Below are positions 1 to 8,818 of a stretch of 64,000 nucleotides of DNA, piece after piece (the first letter of the stretch is position 1; the number at the start of each line of letters is the position of its first letter). Position numbers and translations under genes: made by a program. Source of the DNA: Pedobacter sp. ASV12 (GTDB lineage Bacteria; Bacteroidota; Bacteroidia; Sphingobacteriales; Sphingobacteriaceae); assembly GCF_016429155.1 (NCBI RefSeq), contig NZ_JAELUC010000008.1, forward strand, positions 1-64,000, in the 5' to 3' direction. The notes beneath the pieces are model-generated. The model was given only the letters and a program-made list of their open reading frames with translations, was not told the DNA's origin and searched no databases.

Positions 1-145
<145 letters not shown>

Positions 146-178
146 TCGTCGGCAGCGTCAGATGTGTATAAGAGACAG
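146..178 (+). other. Nextera transposase adapter (read 1)
   Basis: The 33 bases match the Nextera/Tn5 read-1 adapter, including the complete 19-base Tn5 mosaic end at 160-178 (AGATGTGTATAAGAGACAG). It is residual library adapter, not a mobile element. Genomic sequence starts at about 179. Confidence 0.97.
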
Positions 179-180
179 GG

Positions 181-351
181 GCAATAGCATATAGTAAAAA
201 TAAAAAGCTGAATCTATTTGTGTTTAATGTTGATAGTTTAAAACATTACAATAGTATAGACACCTTAATTAAAAGAAAGATTTATAAGTATTTTACGTTC
301 AGTGAAGAAGAACTGGAAAAACTAGATTGGAAGGTTCAGGTAAGCAATTAA
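181..351 (+). CDS. Hypothetical protein, 5' end missing
   Basis: An open frame runs from the adapter junction to a TAA at 349-351, giving 56 residues with no start codon inside the sequence. The C-terminus is charged and ends EEELEKLDWKVQVSN. Composition is AT-rich like the next genes. The start lies beyond the contig edge. No family is recognised; it is called because the frame is open from the first genomic base, has protein-like composition, and ends just before another gene on the same strand. Confidence 0.55.
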   Translation, partial: AIAYSKNKKLNLFVFNVDSLKHYNSIDTLIKRKIYKYFTFSEEELEKLDWKVQVSN

Positions 352-413
352 GAAGACAACATTAAACGTGCGCCGACCAAATGAATTAATATATGCAAAT
401 CAGGTTTGGAAAA

Positions 414-740
414 ATGAAAAAATCATCTTTATTTATACTGATTCTAGCAAGTGCTGTAGCGCTTTATTTTATCACTAAAAATATTTATGTAGGGCATAAA
501 ACATATGTAACCCCAATCAATTCACATATAGATTCCATTAGTTTTGCAAATAGAGGGGGGGTTATGTATTATTATAAAGGAGGACAATTTATTGGGGATT
601 TCTTTTTTAAAGGACGCGACAGTGCCTTTCTTAAGGTGGGAGATTCTGTAAGTAAAAAGAGCAAAAGCTATGTACTTAAGGCTTATAGGAGAAACAGCAG
701 TGGAAACCTTGTGTATTATAGAACATTTACTAATGATTAA
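414..740 (+). CDS. Hypothetical membrane-anchored protein
   Basis: The product is 108 residues if the second Met (MKKSSLF) at 414 is used; an upstream ATG at 393 would add seven residues ahead of a typical Lys-Lys signal start, so 414 is preferred. A single hydrophobic segment (about residues 5-23, LFILILASAVALYFI) is an uncleaved anchor or signal. The rest is a small Tyr/Ser/Lys-rich domain, probably in the periplasm. No family is recognised. It lies in a run of small AT-rich genes on one strand, which suggests an accessory region. Confidence 0.6.
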   Translation: MKKSSLFILILASAVALYFITKNIYVGHKTYVTPINSHIDSISFANRGGVMYYYKGGQFIGDFFFKGRDSAFLKVGDSVSKKSKSYVLKAYRRNSSGNLVYYRTFTND

Positions 741-791
741 TCAAATGTTAGACGAAGCTCACGCCTCTAAGTCTAACTTCAGCTACAATAC

Positions 792-1160
792 ATGAAACTT
801 ATATATACCCTCTTTTTTTGCCTATCGTTGCTAATGCTCTTTATTAATCTTAATCGTCCGGAGCTGATAAATAGAAAAATTGCAATAGGGTTATGGATTG
901 TCTTTGTATTGATTGTGGCATTACATTTTGTAATAAAAACTGATTTTATGCTCCCTGCAAAGGTTGTCCAAATTCCTGTAATGGGGCTGGTTTTTATAGT
1001 TCTTGCGCACTATATTGCCGAATGGCAAAAAGAAAGCGCCAATAAATCGCAAATGTCAGATGAGATAAAATCATTAAGGATCAAAATGACTTCGATTATG
1101 TTTCAAAGAATAATCTATGCTTTTGTATTCTTACTTATATTGATAAGTTTGGCAAATTGA
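792..1160 (+). CDS. Hypothetical multi-pass membrane protein
   Basis: This 122-residue protein is very hydrophobic. Four membrane segments are visible at roughly residues 3-20, 30-49, 55-73 and 102-120, with a short charged loop (AEWQKESANKSQ) between the third and fourth. No enzyme motif is seen and the family is not recognised. It follows the previous gene by 51 bases on the same strand and shares its AT-rich composition. It could be a small accessory or immunity-type membrane protein, but nothing in the sequence shows a function. Confidence 0.6.
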   Translation: MKLIYTLFFCLSLLMLFINLNRPELINRKIAIGLWIVFVLIVALHFVIKTDFMLPAKVVQIPVMGLVFIVLAHYIAEWQKESANKSQMSDEIKSLRIKMTSIMFQRIIYAFVFLLILISLAN

Positions 1161-1189
1161 ACTAATCGAGATAAAGAACTGATGGATAA

Positions 1190-1663
1190 ATGTTAACAAT
1201 GGGCAAGGTTTTAACCATAATATGCTTTGTTGTTATACTAATAGCAGTAGGTGTTGTTGTTCATTTTGTAGGTGGCGTTAGTCGGCAAACGCCACCAATT
1301 CAAAATTATGAATACCAAGGAAGTATAAATGAATTAGTGGAGGATATTAGTAACTATACTAAGTTAAAATCCAATGGAAAGTATTTCATAACAGATACGG
1401 TTGGAAATATTCATGAGGATTATGCAATCAGATTAACTATAGAATTAAAGGTTGGTAATGATACAATTGAATATGAACTAAAGATTGAACCTCAAAACAA
1501 GGCAGTTATGCCAATTAAGACAAATGTTTATTTAACTATGGCCTATAATAAAACAACAGTTTCTGGTGGTTATCAAGCTGAGAGCCCAGGGATAAAGCCT
1601 CTTGTCGATTTTTTTAATTCAGATTTCTTATCCAGCCTCAAAAAACTTCATAAAGTTGAATAG
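1190..1663 (+). CDS. Hypothetical exported/anchored protein
   Basis: The product is 157 residues, or 154 if the ATG at 1199 (MGKVLTII) is used. One N-terminal hydrophobic segment (about residues 7-28) is followed by a soluble domain with alternating strands and many Asn, Thr and Glu residues. There is no lipobox. It begins 29 bases after the preceding gene and is probably co-transcribed. No family is recognised. The sequence is AT-rich, as in the rest of this block. Confidence 0.6.
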   Translation: MLTMGKVLTIICFVVILIAVGVVVHFVGGVSRQTPPIQNYEYQGSINELVEDISNYTKLKSNGKYFITDTVGNIHEDYAIRLTIELKVGNDTIEYELKIEPQNKAVMPIKTNVYLTMAYNKTTVSGGYQAESPGIKPLVDFFNSDFLSSLKKLHKVE

Positions 1664-1737
1664 TTCAACTCAGCTAGCGCAGGTTTACAGTTCAAACTAA
1701 TGTGCGTTTAGGCAGAAAGAAATAGCTATAGACCTGT

Positions 1738-2331
1738 ATGATCGCATTTAAAAAGAATGTTAAAAAAGCCCTTCCTTACGATAGGGAGCAATACCTCGAT
1801 TTCTTGGATCAAGATGTTAATTCAATTGCCAAATGGTACGGAGTCTCATTTCAGCTGCCAGGTGGCTATGAAGGAAGGAAAATTGGATTGGCGGAATATC
1901 TTGAAGCTTATGAGAAGTGGTTTAAAGCGATAATATCTCAGTTCGACAAGGGTTCATCCTGGACAGTTAATTACGATAACAAAGACATGAAATGGTTTCC
2001 CAATGAAGAGGATAATCTAGCAGCTTTACGGACCGTGTTCAAACAAAATCATATTCCAAATGAATTTAAAGGAGCCTTATTGTTTACAAAAGATGATTTG
2101 CTGAAGTTTGCGAAGGAGTTGATTTCATACCCGCTTGCTGTATTTAACGAAGTAGGTCTTTTATATAAGGATCTAGATATCTCACACAGCGAACGGCCAT
2201 TTATTATAAAAATATCAGGACATGCAAATATTGATTTGTTGAGCACGGATCAAGGGCTTTTGACGGAGGTGGCAAACGCAATCAAACCCGAAAAGTTTAT
2301 CTTAAGACCTTATAGGGGCACTTCGCTATGA
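1738..2331 (+). CDS. Hypothetical soluble protein
   Basis: This 197-residue protein has no signal peptide or membrane segment and is probably cytoplasmic. It is rich in aromatic and charged residues (KWYGVSFQLPGGYEGRK, EKWFKAIISQF), with a C-terminal part that looks like an alpha/beta domain. No catalytic motif stands out and I do not recognise the family. It is the last gene of the accessory block; hairpins and a terminator lie downstream. Small unrelated cytoplasmic and membrane proteins in a row occur in immunity-gene arrays of polymorphic toxin loci, but no toxin is visible here. Confidence 0.6.
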   Translation: MIAFKKNVKKALPYDREQYLDFLDQDVNSIAKWYGVSFQLPGGYEGRKIGLAEYLEAYEKWFKAIISQFDKGSSWTVNYDNKDMKWFPNEEDNLAALRTVFKQNHIPNEFKGALLFTKDDLLKFAKELISYPLAVFNEVGLLYKDLDISHSERPFIIKISGHANIDLLSTDQGLLTEVANAIKPEKFILRPYRGTSL

Positions 2332-2650
2332 TTTGATTTATTGCCTTTGTCCAGCCACTAGGCGGGCTAACCGAAGGAAGTGCCCTAGTCATTTCCTTCG
2401 GGGTTCATATGCACCAATAAACTGACTTAAGATGAATGCCTTCGTTTCATTGATTAGTCCTTGTTGTTGATAAGGCACAATAGAGTCGACCACAAAATCA
2501 TATTCAATTTGGTTTTTGATTTTTCTGTGCTTAAGTATCTTTGTTTTGTGACATATATTGTTGCCTTCAACGGAATGCTAGCATAAAAGCCCTCAAATTT
2601 TGAGGGCTTTTATGGATAAAAATTTGAGGTAAGATCTTTCGCAATGCATT
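2332..2650. other. Intergenic region with hairpins
   Basis: This 319-base gap separates convergent genes. It holds a stem of nine pairs (2371-2379 with 2393-2401, CCGAAGGAA/TTCCTTCGG, 13-base loop) with no T-run, and the terminator listed separately. Nothing else is recognised. Confidence 0.6.
2585..2611. terminator. Bidirectional Rho-independent terminator
   Basis: A perfect 27-base palindrome has the core GCCCTCAAA / TTTGAGGGC and a flanking A4/T4 on each side. It lies between the convergent accessory block and glnS and can end transcription from both. Confidence 0.85.
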
Positions 2651-4306
2651 CTACTTCACCTTAAACGAATCCTTCAAGCCAACCGTACGGTTAAAAATAA
2701 GCTTGCCTGGCGTCGAGTCCTTGTCTAAGCTGAAGTAACCCTTGCGGATGAACTGATAGCCCAATCCAGTAGTCGCGTTGGCCAAATAAGGCTCGATATA
2801 AGCCGCTTTGATCACTTCCATGCTGTTCGGGTTCAGGTAGTCCTTAAAATCGCCTTCCTCGCTATCTGGCGATTCCACGGTAAACAGCCTGTCGTACAAA
2901 CGAACCTCTGCGGTATGTGCATGTTTGGTGCTCACCCAGTGGATGGTACCTTTTACGTTGATGCCACTGGTGTCGGCACCACTTTTCGATTCTGGAATAT
3001 AAGTACAATGAACCTCGGTTATGTTGTCGTTTTCATCCTTTTTAAAGTCATGGCACTGTACAATATAGGCATGTTTTAACCTTACCGTAGCGCCTGGCGC
3101 CAGCCTGAACCATTTTTTGGCAGGTTCTTCCATAAAGTCTTCGCGCTCTATCCATAATTCATTGCTGAAAGGAATTTCGCGGGTACCGCCTTTATCTTCT
3201 GCTTCAGGGTTGTTTTCGCCGATCAATATTTCTTCTTGTCCTTCCGGATAGTTGGTAATCACCAATTTGATCGGATCCAACACCGCCATCACCCGGTTGG
3301 CGCGTTTGTTCAAATCTTCGCGGATGCAGAACTCCAATAAGCTCAGTTCGATCAGGTTTTCGCGCTTGGCAATGCCAATACGTTCGCAAAACTCGCGGAT
3401 ACTCTCTGGCGTGTAGCCGCGTCTGCGCAGACCACTGATGGTAGGCATACGTGGATCATCCCAGCCACTCACCAAACCTTCGTTAACCAATTGCAGCAGC
3501 TTGCGCTTGCTCATGACGGTATAGGTGAGGTTTAAACGGGCAAACTCATATTGTTTAGATGGAAAAATCTCTAATTGCTCAATAAACCAATCGTACAGCT
3601 CACGGTGTGCCACATATTCCAGGGTACAAATCGAGTGTGTAATGTGCTCGATGCTGTCGCTTTGGCCGTGGGCGAAATCGTACATTGGGTAAATGCACCA
3701 GGCATCGCCGGTACGGTGGTGGTGGGCATGTTTAATGCGGTAAATGATCGGATCGCGCATCAGCATGTTCGAACTCGCCAAATCGATCTTGGCACGCAAG
3801 GTACAGGCGCCATCGGGCAGCTCGCCGTTTTTCATGCGGGCAAACCAATCGAGGTTTTCAGCGATGCTGCGGCCGCGGTAGGCACTTGGCGTTCCCGGTT
3901 CGGTAGGCGTGCCTTTCTGGGCAGCAATTTCTTCGGCTGTGCTATGGTCTACATAAGCCAGGCCCTTTTCAATTAATTTTACAGCAAAGCCGTGCAGTTG
4001 GTCAAAATAATCAGAAGCATACAGTTCGTTTTTCCACTGGAAGCCCAACCATTGGATATCTTCCTGCTGGCTGTTTACGTATTCGGTTTTCTCCGTTACC
4101 GGGTTGGTATCGTCGAAACGCAAATTCGTATAGCCACCGTATTTCTGGGTTAACCCAAAATTAAGGCAGATGGCTTTGGCATGGCCAATATGCAGGTATC
4201 CATTAGGCTCGGGCGGAAAACGTGTAACCAACGTCTTGTATTTGCCGCTGCTTAAATCATTCTCTATTAGCTCTTCAATAAAGTTTAATGATTTCTCTTC
4301 ACTCAT
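2651..4306 (-). CDS. glnS: Glutaminyl-tRNA synthetase
   Basis: The enzyme charges tRNA-Gln with glutamine in the cytoplasm. The class I HIGH signature is at residues 31-45 (PPEPNGYLHIGHAKA) and the KMSKS-type loop at 265-269 (MSKRK). A Rossmann catalytic domain is followed by the beta-barrel anticodon-binding half, as in E. coli GlnRS; 551 residues is the normal size. An in-frame ATG at 4330 would add eight residues, but the TAACTTTG -7 box at 4328-4335 overlaps it, so the start MSEEKSLNF at 4306 is preferred. The gene appears monocistronic. A direct GlnRS route is usual in Bacteroidetes. Confidence 0.95.
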   Translation of the reverse strand: MSEEKSLNFIEELIENDLSSGKYKTLVTRFPPEPNGYLHIGHAKAICLNFGLTQKYGGYTNLRFDDTNPVTEKTEYVNSQQEDIQWLGFQWKNELYASDYFDQLHGFAVKLIEKGLAYVDHSTAEEIAAQKGTPTEPGTPSAYRGRSIAENLDWFARMKNGELPDGACTLRAKIDLASSNMLMRDPIIYRIKHAHHHRTGDAWCIYPMYDFAHGQSDSIEHITHSICTLEYVAHRELYDWFIEQLEIFPSKQYEFARLNLTYTVMSKRKLLQLVNEGLVSGWDDPRMPTISGLRRRGYTPESIREFCERIGIAKRENLIELSLLEFCIREDLNKRANRVMAVLDPIKLVITNYPEGQEEILIGENNPEAEDKGGTREIPFSNELWIEREDFMEEPAKKWFRLAPGATVRLKHAYIVQCHDFKKDENDNITEVHCTYIPESKSGADTSGINVKGTIHWVSTKHAHTAEVRLYDRLFTVESPDSEEGDFKDYLNPNSMEVIKAAYIEPYLANATTGLGYQFIRKGYFSLDKDSTPGKLIFNRTVGLKDSFKVK

Positions 4307-4327
4307 AAAATTATCTATCTTAAATGT

Positions 4328-4335
4328 CAAAGTTA
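4328..4335 (-). promoter_or_regulatory. Putative -7 box of glnS
   Basis: On the minus strand this reads TAACTTTG, matching the Bacteroidetes TAnnTTTG -7 consensus. It sits 21 bases before the chosen start codon. No good -33 TTTG was found at the usual 19-21 base spacing. Confidence 0.45.
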
Positions 4336-4428
4336 CGAAGAATAGGGCTATTTTTTGAGCTTGTTTGCAAGGATTAATGAATAAAACGGCTAATTTCTTT
4401 ACATTTACATCCTATTTTACAATCAAAT

Positions 4429-4848
4429 ATGAACAAGACATTGAATAGGCCCATCCGTGTTTTAGTGGCAAAGGTAGGCTTAGATGGGCACGATCGTGGC
4501 GCCAAGGTTATTGCTACTTCCCTGCGCGATGCCGGAATGGAGGTGATTTATACCGGCTTGCGCCAAACCCCCGAAATGGTGGTGAATACAGCCCTGCAAG
4601 AGGATGTAGATGCCATCGGGATTTCGATTCTTTCGGGAGCGCACATGACCGTTTTTCCGAAGATTGTAGAAATCATGAAAAAGAAAGAACTGAACGATGT
4701 GTTGCTCACCGGTGGAGGCATTATCCCGGAAGCCGATATGAAAAAACTCCAGGAAATAGGTGTGGGCGAGTTGTTTGCCCCCGGCACCCCCATGACAAGC
4801 ATCGTTCAATATATTGAAAACTGGGTAGTTACCCATCGAAATTTTTAA
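4429..4848 (+). CDS. Stand-alone cobalamin-binding domain protein (methylmalonyl-CoA mutase C-terminal type)
   Basis: The 139 residues form a single B12-binding Rossmann domain. The DxHxxG cobalamin signature is at 19-24 (DGHDRG, where His would be the lower axial ligand), followed by SGAH near 64 and the GGG turn near 89 that cradle the nucleotide tail. It matches the C-terminal domain of methylmalonyl-CoA mutase without the TIM-barrel catalytic part. Such small subunits work with a separately encoded mutase large subunit, which is not in this window. The stop is three bases from the next start, so it is co-transcribed with a crotonase, which points to acyl-CoA or propionate metabolism. Confidence 0.88.
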   Translation: MNKTLNRPIRVLVAKVGLDGHDRGAKVIATSLRDAGMEVIYTGLRQTPEMVVNTALQEDVDAIGISILSGAHMTVFPKIVEIMKKKELNDVLLTGGGIIPEADMKKLQEIGVGELFAPGTPMTSIVQYIENWVVTHRNF

Positions 4849-4851
4849 GTT

Positions 4852-5637
4852 ATGACCTATCAACAACTGTTAACCGAAATCAAGGAAAATATACTTTACG
4901 TGACCATCAACCGCGAGCAAAAACTCAATGCACTAAACAAGGAAGTGCTAGCCGAGCTTGCCGATGTCATTGCCAATGCTACTTCGAATCCAGAAGTGCG
5001 TGGTGTTTTGCTAACTGGTGCAGGCGAAAAGGCTTTCGTGGCCGGAGCGGATATCTCCGAATTTCAAAACTATAACCTGGCAGAGGGCAAAGAACTGGCC
5101 CAAAAAGGACAGGAAAATGTATTCAATGCCATCGAGAACTGTCCGAAACCGGTAGTGGCGGCTATCAATGGCTTCGCACTAGGTGGCGGCTTGGAATTGG
5201 CCATGGCTTGCCACATCCGCGTTGCCAGCGAAAATGCCAAATTGGGTCTGCCTGAAGTTACTTTAGGCCTTATTCCGGGTTATGGCGGTACGCAACGATT
5301 AACGCAACTGGTGGGCAAAGGCAGGGCTATGGAGATGATCGCCACTGCCGATATGGTTACCGCCGAAAAAGCGGCGCAAATGGGCTTGGTAAATGAAGTC
5401 GTTCCACAAACTATGCTGATAGCCAAAGCCGAAGAAATACTAGGCAAAATCAAACTCAGGGCTCCATTGGCCGTGGCCAGTGCCATTAAAGCCATCAATG
5501 CGGCAGGTGGCAACAAAACAGGCAATGGCTTTCAGGTAGAGATAGAAGAATTTAGCAAATGCTTTGGTACGGCCGATTTTAAAGAAGGCGTAACGGCATT
5601 TTTAGAAAAAAGAAAACCTGTTTTCAGCGGTAAATAA
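4852..5637 (+). CDS. Enoyl-CoA hydratase/isomerase (crotonase family)
   Basis: The 261 residues have the full crotonase fold. The oxyanion-hole region AFVAGADISEF is at 61-71 and FALGGGLELAMAC at 108-120. Both catalytic glutamates are present, Glu115 and Glu135, twenty residues apart as in rat mitochondrial hydratase. It is therefore expected to hydrate short-chain trans-2-enoyl-CoA; close relatives act as crotonases in fatty or amino acid breakdown. It forms a two-gene operon with the B12-binding protein just upstream, and a strong terminator follows. Confidence 0.9.
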   Translation: MTYQQLLTEIKENILYVTINREQKLNALNKEVLAELADVIANATSNPEVRGVLLTGAGEKAFVAGADISEFQNYNLAEGKELAQKGQENVFNAIENCPKPVVAAINGFALGGGLELAMACHIRVASENAKLGLPEVTLGLIPGYGGTQRLTQLVGKGRAMEMIATADMVTAEKAAQMGLVNEVVPQTMLIAKAEEILGKIKLRAPLAVASAIKAINAAGGNKTGNGFQVEIEEFSKCFGTADFKEGVTAFLEKRKPVFSGK

Positions 5638-5656
5638 GAGCCGCTCCAAAGTTATG

Positions 5657-5694
5657 GCCTGTCTGCAAGAAATGCAGGCAGGCTTTCTTTTTTT
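5657..5694 (+). terminator. Rho-independent terminator after the crotonase gene
   Basis: An 11-pair stem (GCCTGTCTGCA with TGCAGGCAGGC, one G-U pair, loop AGAAA) is followed by a T-rich tract at 5684-5694. It ends the B12-binding/crotonase operon. Confidence 0.88.
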
Positions 5695-5875
5695 AAGGCA
5701 ATATTTTTTGCAATTACCTGATTTTTAACTTAAAGGAAAAATAACTTTAATTTAAACGAGAAAAAAATTCCCGCTGTGAATTAATTGTAAAAAAACTTAA
5801 AAATGGTGTAGAAAATATTTCCCACAGTAATTTTTTAGCTATATTTAGCTATTATTTGACTGGCGCATATTTCGT

Positions 5876-7303
5876 ATGAAAAAAATATTAATTGTTGATG
5901 ATGAGGTTAATATAGGCCTTTTGCTGTCTAAATTCTTAACCAGAAATTCATTTGCCGTAGAAACTGCTACCAGTGGTGCCTCTGCCATGGACTATCTTTC
6001 TAAGCAAAGTTTTGACCTCGTGCTGTGTGATTATCGCTTGGAGGATACAGACGGAAAGGAAATGCTCATCAAAATCAAGGAAAGATACCCTACAACCGGT
6101 GTGATTATCATTACCGGCTATTCTGATATCAAGCTGGCTGTAGAACTGATCAAATTGGGGGCGTACGACTATATCACCAAACCACTTTATCCCGACGAGA
6201 TTCTCAATACGATTAACAAGGCTATCGAAACGCAGATTGCCTTGAATGCAGCAGCCAACGATCCTGTTGAAACCGGAAACAAGAAAGACAAAAGCAACAA
6301 CAAGCAGATACAAGCCGAAACCGGCGAATTTGTGGTGGGCCAAGGTGCGGCTTCGAGAGACTTGATGCGTCAGATCATGTTGGTAGCCCCAACTTCCTAT
6401 AGTGTTATCCTAACCGGCGAAAGCGGTACGGGAAAAGAATCGGTGGCCAAAACCATCCACATGAACAGCCCGAGAAAAGACAAGCCGTTTATTGCCATGG
6501 ATTGCGGTTCGCTAACCAAAGAATTGGCGGGAAGCGAGTTTTTCGGTCACGAGAAAGGCTCGTTTACCGGAGCGCTCTACACCAAGATAGGCCATTTTGA
6601 GATGGCCAATGGAGGCACCTTGTTTTTGGATGAAGTAGGTAACCTTTCTTACGACATCCAGGCAGCCCTGCTAAGAACAGTACAGGAACGTAAAATCAAG
6701 CGTATTGGCAGCACCAAGGAAATCGACCTGGATGTTCGCATTATCGTAGCAACCAACGAAAACTTGGGCGAAGCTATCCAAAAAGGCCGTTTTAGGGAAG
6801 ACTTGTACCATCGGTTTAACGAATTTTCTATCCATTTGCCACCCTTGCACTTAAGGGGTACCGACATTATGGTGTTTGCCAACACGTTTTTGGCGCAGGC
6901 TAATGCCGAGCTTAACCGTAACGTGCAGCGCTTTTCGGAAGAGGTAGAAGAATGTATTTTAACCTATAACTGGCCGGGTAACGTGCGCGAACTTAAAAAT
7001 GTGGTAAGAAGAGCCACCTTGCTTACAGAAAGCGAAGAAATCCAGCTCAAGGCATTGCCTTTGGAAATTTCTACCTATGCCAAGGCCACCGCTATCGAAA
7101 ATGCCGTAGAGAACACCATTATCCGTTCGGCAGGTACCAATAGGCCCCGCGATTTGAAAAATGCCGCACTCGAAGCAGAGTACGAAACCATTTTAAATGT
7201 GCTGCGCGAAGTGAATTTTAACAAAACCAAAGCCGCCAAGCTTTTAAATATCGACCGCAAAACGCTTTACAACAAAATGAAGGCGATAGATCTGGGCAAC
7301 TAG
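5876..7303 (+). CDS. Sigma-54-dependent response regulator (NtrC type)
   Basis: The protein has 475 residues in three parts. An N-terminal receiver domain (1-120) carries the acidic pocket D8/D9, phospho-acceptor D52 (LCDYRL) and the conserved Thr/Lys (TKP near 102). A sigma-54 AAA+ domain (about 150-390) has Walker A GESGTGKES and a GAFTGA-type loop spelled GSFTGA. A C-terminal Fis-type helix-turn-helix (about 430-470) ends the protein. It should activate RpoN promoters in response to a histidine kinase. No kinase gene is adjacent, so the partner and regulon are unknown. The gene stands alone between its neighbours. Confidence 0.93.
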   Translation: MKKILIVDDEVNIGLLLSKFLTRNSFAVETATSGASAMDYLSKQSFDLVLCDYRLEDTDGKEMLIKIKERYPTTGVIIITGYSDIKLAVELIKLGAYDYITKPLYPDEILNTINKAIETQIALNAAANDPVETGNKKDKSNNKQIQAETGEFVVGQGAASRDLMRQIMLVAPTSYSVILTGESGTGKESVAKTIHMNSPRKDKPFIAMDCGSLTKELAGSEFFGHEKGSFTGALYTKIGHFEMANGGTLFLDEVGNLSYDIQAALLRTVQERKIKRIGSTKEIDLDVRIIVATNENLGEAIQKGRFREDLYHRFNEFSIHLPPLHLRGTDIMVFANTFLAQANAELNRNVQRFSEEVEECILTYNWPGNVRELKNVVRRATLLTESEEIQLKALPLEISTYAKATAIENAVENTIIRSAGTNRPRDLKNAALEAEYETILNVLREVNFNKTKAAKLLNIDRKTLYNKMKAIDLGN

Positions 7304-7394
7304 GCTAATTGTGGCCTTGGCCTATTAAATTTAAAGATTCTAAAAACATTTTGGGGGCTTTTGCTATTATTGCTTTTAACCGCTAAAGCTCTAT

Positions 7395-8447
7395 ATGTCT
7401 TTATTTAACTACAAACAGCGCAATAACATCAACCTGGTCATTATTATTGCCCTGGGCTGTTTAATTGCCTATTCCCTGCTCGGCATTTTTAGTTCCTTGT
7501 TAAGCGCTTTGGTGCTTTATACCATTTTGCGCCCAGGCTATATTTATTTGACCGAAGTAAGGGGCTGGAACAAGAGCTTTACGGCCATTCTCCTGCTCTT
7601 TCTGTCGCTAGTAGTGCTGGTGTTGCCTTTTTACGCATTAAGCAGCATGGTGATTGAGAAAATAACAGAGCTACGCAACGACGAGCTTTATTTCAAGAAC
7701 ATCCTGTATAAGGTAAAACATCTTTTGCCGGTAGAGGAAAACGTGCAGGTGATTATTGAAGACGGCCTCAAAAAAGCGGGAGCCTGGGCAACAGGGCTTT
7801 TCCCATCGCTTATTTCGGGTATTTTTAACACGGTGCTGGGCCTGTTGCTCATGTACTTTATTCTTTATTTCATGCTAGTAGAGCGCGAAACCTTTGAGCG
7901 GGCGTTAATCAAATATGCCCCGTTTAGAGAACAGAATGCACAACGCTTTGCCGAAGAAATGCGTAATACTACCTATGCCAATGTAGTGGGGCAGGGATTC
8001 ATCTGTTTGGTGCAGGGCTCGCTGGTCAGCTTGTCGTTTTACGTGCTGGGCTACAAAGACCCGTTGTTTTGGGGCGTGGTTACCACTTTTATTTCTTTTG
8101 TGCCCGTTTTGGGTCCGCCGGTGGTGTTTGTGCCGGCCGCCCTGTTGCAAATGGCCAACGGTAATAATTTTGCCGCCTGGGCCATGCTCATCTTCGGTTT
8201 TGTGGTTATCATTAACATCGATAATGTGTTGCGTTTCATGATTGCCAAAAAAGTTGGAAATATTCATCCCATAATTACGGTAATTGGCGTGGTTATTGGT
8301 ATTCCTTTATTTGGTATATTGGGACTGGTGTTTGGCCCACTGTTGCTCTCGTACTTTATGCTGCTCGTCAAAATCTACGAAACCAGTTCGCTGGCTTCGG
8401 AAAGATTGGAAAGAATTAAAACAATTCGGGAACATGAGGAGTTATAA
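7395..8447 (+). CDS. AI-2E family transporter (PerM/YdiK-like)
   Basis: This 350-residue integral membrane protein has about seven to eight membrane segments and the family's arrangement: two N-terminal helices, a soluble stretch (about 85-140), then a C-terminal block with the conserved PVLGPPVVFVP and GNIHPIITVIGVV regions. Members have been proposed to export autoinducer-2 or act as ion or solute exporters; the substrate here cannot be read from the sequence. It begins about 90 bases after the response regulator on the same strand. Confidence 0.85.
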   Translation: MSLFNYKQRNNINLVIIIALGCLIAYSLLGIFSSLLSALVLYTILRPGYIYLTEVRGWNKSFTAILLLFLSLVVLVLPFYALSSMVIEKITELRNDELYFKNILYKVKHLLPVEENVQVIIEDGLKKAGAWATGLFPSLISGIFNTVLGLLLMYFILYFMLVERETFERALIKYAPFREQNAQRFAEEMRNTTYANVVGQGFICLVQGSLVSLSFYVLGYKDPLFWGVVTTFISFVPVLGPPVVFVPAALLQMANGNNFAAWAMLIFGFVVIINIDNVLRFMIAKKVGNIHPIITVIGVVIGIPLFGILGLVFGPLLLSYFMLLVKIYETSSLASERLERIKTIREHEEL

Positions 8448-8483
8448 AAACGAGTTTTAACAATGCAATAACATCTCTTCTGC

Positions 8484-8491
8484 TATATTTG
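8484..8491 (+). promoter_or_regulatory. Putative -7 box for the YtxH operon
   Basis: TATATTTG is an exact match to the Bacteroidetes -7 consensus TAnnTTTG and lies 37 bases before the YtxH start. The -33 region is weak. Confidence 0.5.
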
Positions 8492-8527
8492 AAACAAACA
8501 AATTGTTAAACATAAAATTTTAAGATC

Positions 8528-8794
8528 ATGAGCGATAATTCAAAAGTAGTTGTAGCGCTATTAGCCGGTTTGGCTGCAGGAGCAGCATTAGGTTTATTGT
8601 TTGCCCCAGAAAAAGGAAGCGAAACTCGCGATAAATTAGGACAGTCGTTGAAAGATTTTGGCGATTCGATCAAAGACAAGGCGGCCGATGAGATCAACAA
8701 CCTCACTTCGCTGAAAGATAAAGTAGTAAACTCTATCAAAAGCAAACTGAGAGACGTGGAAGATGAGTATTCATCGGAAGTAGAAAACGTTTGA
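8528..8794 (+). CDS. YtxH domain protein
   Basis: The product is 88 residues. A glycine/alanine-rich hydrophobic segment (about residues 8-27, VALLAGLAAGAALGLLFAP) ends in the APEKGSETR motif typical of YtxH proteins, followed by an amphipathic, probably coiled-coil tail rich in Lys and Asp. YtxH family members are small general-stress proteins, and the biochemical role is unknown. It is first in a three-gene operon with a holin-like membrane protein and a hypothetical protein, a common grouping in Bacteroidetes. A clear -7 box precedes it. Confidence 0.85.
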   Translation: MSDNSKVVVALLAGLAAGAALGLLFAPEKGSETRDKLGQSLKDFGDSIKDKAADEINNLTSLKDKVVNSIKSKLRDVEDEYSSEVENV

Positions 8795-8818
8795 GCGATT
8801 TAACAACACGAACAAATA

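Noticed and set aside
146-178. Tn5 mosaic end as evidence of a transposon
   Set aside because: The adjoining bases complete the commercial Nextera read-1 adapter; no transposase or second end is present.
3575-3976. Plus-strand ORF of 133 codons
   Set aside because: Antisense to glnS; no motif, no promoter.
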